Below are positions 5,371 through 5,996 of a DNA stretch of 5,996 bases, piece by piece (position 1 is the first letter of the stretch; each line of letters begins with the position of its first letter). A program made the position numbers and the translations under genes. The stretch is taken from positions 1 to 5,996 of the forward strand of contig JAHFTZ010000167.1 of the NCBI GenBank assembly GCA_023265355.1. Direction: 5' to 3'. Under the pieces are notes generated by a model. It did no database searches, was not told the origin of the DNA, and was given only the letters and a program-made list of their open reading frames with translations. The stretch comes from Terriglobus sp. GTDB lineage: Bacteria; Acidobacteriota; Terriglobia; Terriglobales; Acidobacteriaceae.

Positions 5371-5996
5371 ATGAACAGTACACGGCGGCGGGGTGCCATC
5401 GCATTCTTTCTTACACTGGGCGTCTGCCTGGTGGCCACGGCCGTGGTGCTTCAGTTCGGATGGATCATCGTCAACGGCAAGCGATTCCCTGTGCTTCTCG
5501 TTCTGGGTATCGTGCTTTTTATCCTGATGATTGCCGGGATGATCATCAACACGATCTTTCTCGTACGGGAGATTCGGCGCAACGAGCGCCAGGACAGCTT
5601 TCTAAATTCGGTCACGCATGAGTTGAAAACACCCATTGCTTCCCTCCAACTCTCGCTCGAAACGTTGCAGCAGCGACCGATGTCCGAAGATCAACGTCAG
5701 GGTTTCTACGGCATGATGATGGAAGACAATGCTCGCCTTCTAGCCACGGTAGAGCAGATTCTGCGCGCTGGCGATGCCAGCCAGCGCAAGTCGGCACGGC
5801 ATCGGCTCCCGGTCGACCTGCGCGCCCTCACTCTGGAGTGTCTGAACGATATAGCGCGCAGGCATCAACTCGCCCCAGAAGCGGTCCAGATGGAAGACCG
5901 AGCGCAGGGTGCTGCCGTCATCGTCGCGGGAGATGTCGAAGATCTTCGCTCCGTACTGATGAACGTTCTGGAAAACTCCGTGAAGTACTCTCCCCA
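5371..5996 (+). CDS. Two-component sensor histidine kinase, C-terminus cut by window edge
   Basis: The first 208 codons are visible. Two transmembrane segments (about 9-34 and 41-65) enclose a loop of only a few residues (around NGKRFP), so there is no sizeable extracytoplasmic sensor domain. No HAMP domain is evident: the second segment leads within about 12 residues into the phospho-acceptor region, with the H-box NSVTHELKTPIASL and His83 as the phosphorylated residue (HisKA type). The start of the HATPase domain follows, with the N-box VLENSVKYSP (Asn202) just before the edge; the G boxes lie outside. The ATG at 5371 has GTGAGGG 10 bases upstream; an in-frame TTG lies two codons earlier. 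The ligand is unknown; the architecture suggests sensing within or near the membrane. A partner response regulator is expected nearby but not visible. Confidence 0.92.
   Translation, partial: MNSTRRRGAIAFFLTLGVCLVATAVVLQFGWIIVNGKRFPVLLVLGIVLFILMIAGMIINTIFLVREIRRNERQDSFLNSVTHELKTPIASLQLSLETLQQRPMSEDQRQGFYGMMMEDNARLLATVEQILRAGDASQRKSARHRLPVDLRALTLECLNDIARRHQLAPEAVQMEDRAQGAAVIVAGDVEDLRSVLMNVLENSVKYSP

Noticed and set aside
4761..5438. A 225-codon open frame on the minus strand
   Set aside because: It is antisense to the desaturase, including the third histidine box, and crosses the terminator and the start of the kinase gene.

Overview
The window looks like chromosomal DNA of a moderately GC-rich, free-living bacterium. 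My best guess is an acidobacterium of the Terriglobus/Granulicella/Edaphobacter kind. That rests on gene style (a GH38-like DUF5054 enzyme with a Tat-like leader, a firmicute-type class I mannose-6-phosphate isomerase, an acyl-CoA-type desaturase) and not on any marker gene. I see no rRNA, tRNA, CRISPR array, insertion sequence or phage gene.

Layout, left to right. (1) Minus strand, 1446 down to the left edge: the N-terminal 482 codons of an exported glycoside-hydrolase-38-like protein (DUF5054 type), cut by the window. (2) 1447-1755: a divergent control region with a terminator-like hairpin beside the hydrolase gene and operator-like repeats beside the regulator gene. (3) 1756-2616, plus strand: an IclR-family regulator closely resembling the PcaR/PcaU/PobR group. 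(4) 2617-2814: a leader with a strong hairpin. (5) 2815-2997, plus strand: a 60-residue secreted Pro-rich peptide with two Cys, followed by a 22-bp terminator hairpin. (6) 4076-3133, minus strand: manA, broken by a frameshift that coincides with a small internal deletion. (7) 4278-5270, plus strand: a membrane fatty-acid desaturase with all three histidine boxes, followed by a terminator. (8) 5371 to the right edge, plus strand: the first 208 codons of a sensor histidine kinase.

How they may work together. The hydrolase and the IclR regulator share a divergent control region, so the regulator may control the hydrolase, itself, or both; its resemblance to aromatic-acid regulators does not fit a sugar hydrolase, so its ligand is open. 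A GH38-like enzyme and ManA would both suit mannoside use, but manA is disrupted here. The desaturase and kinase point the same way, and only about 42 bases separate the terminator from the kinase start. The kinase may therefore depend partly on readthrough, and a link to membrane-lipid sensing is possible but unproven. I did not find a clear undescribed multi-gene system. The items most worth a second look are the broken manA, the small secreted peptide unit and the regulatory hairpins.
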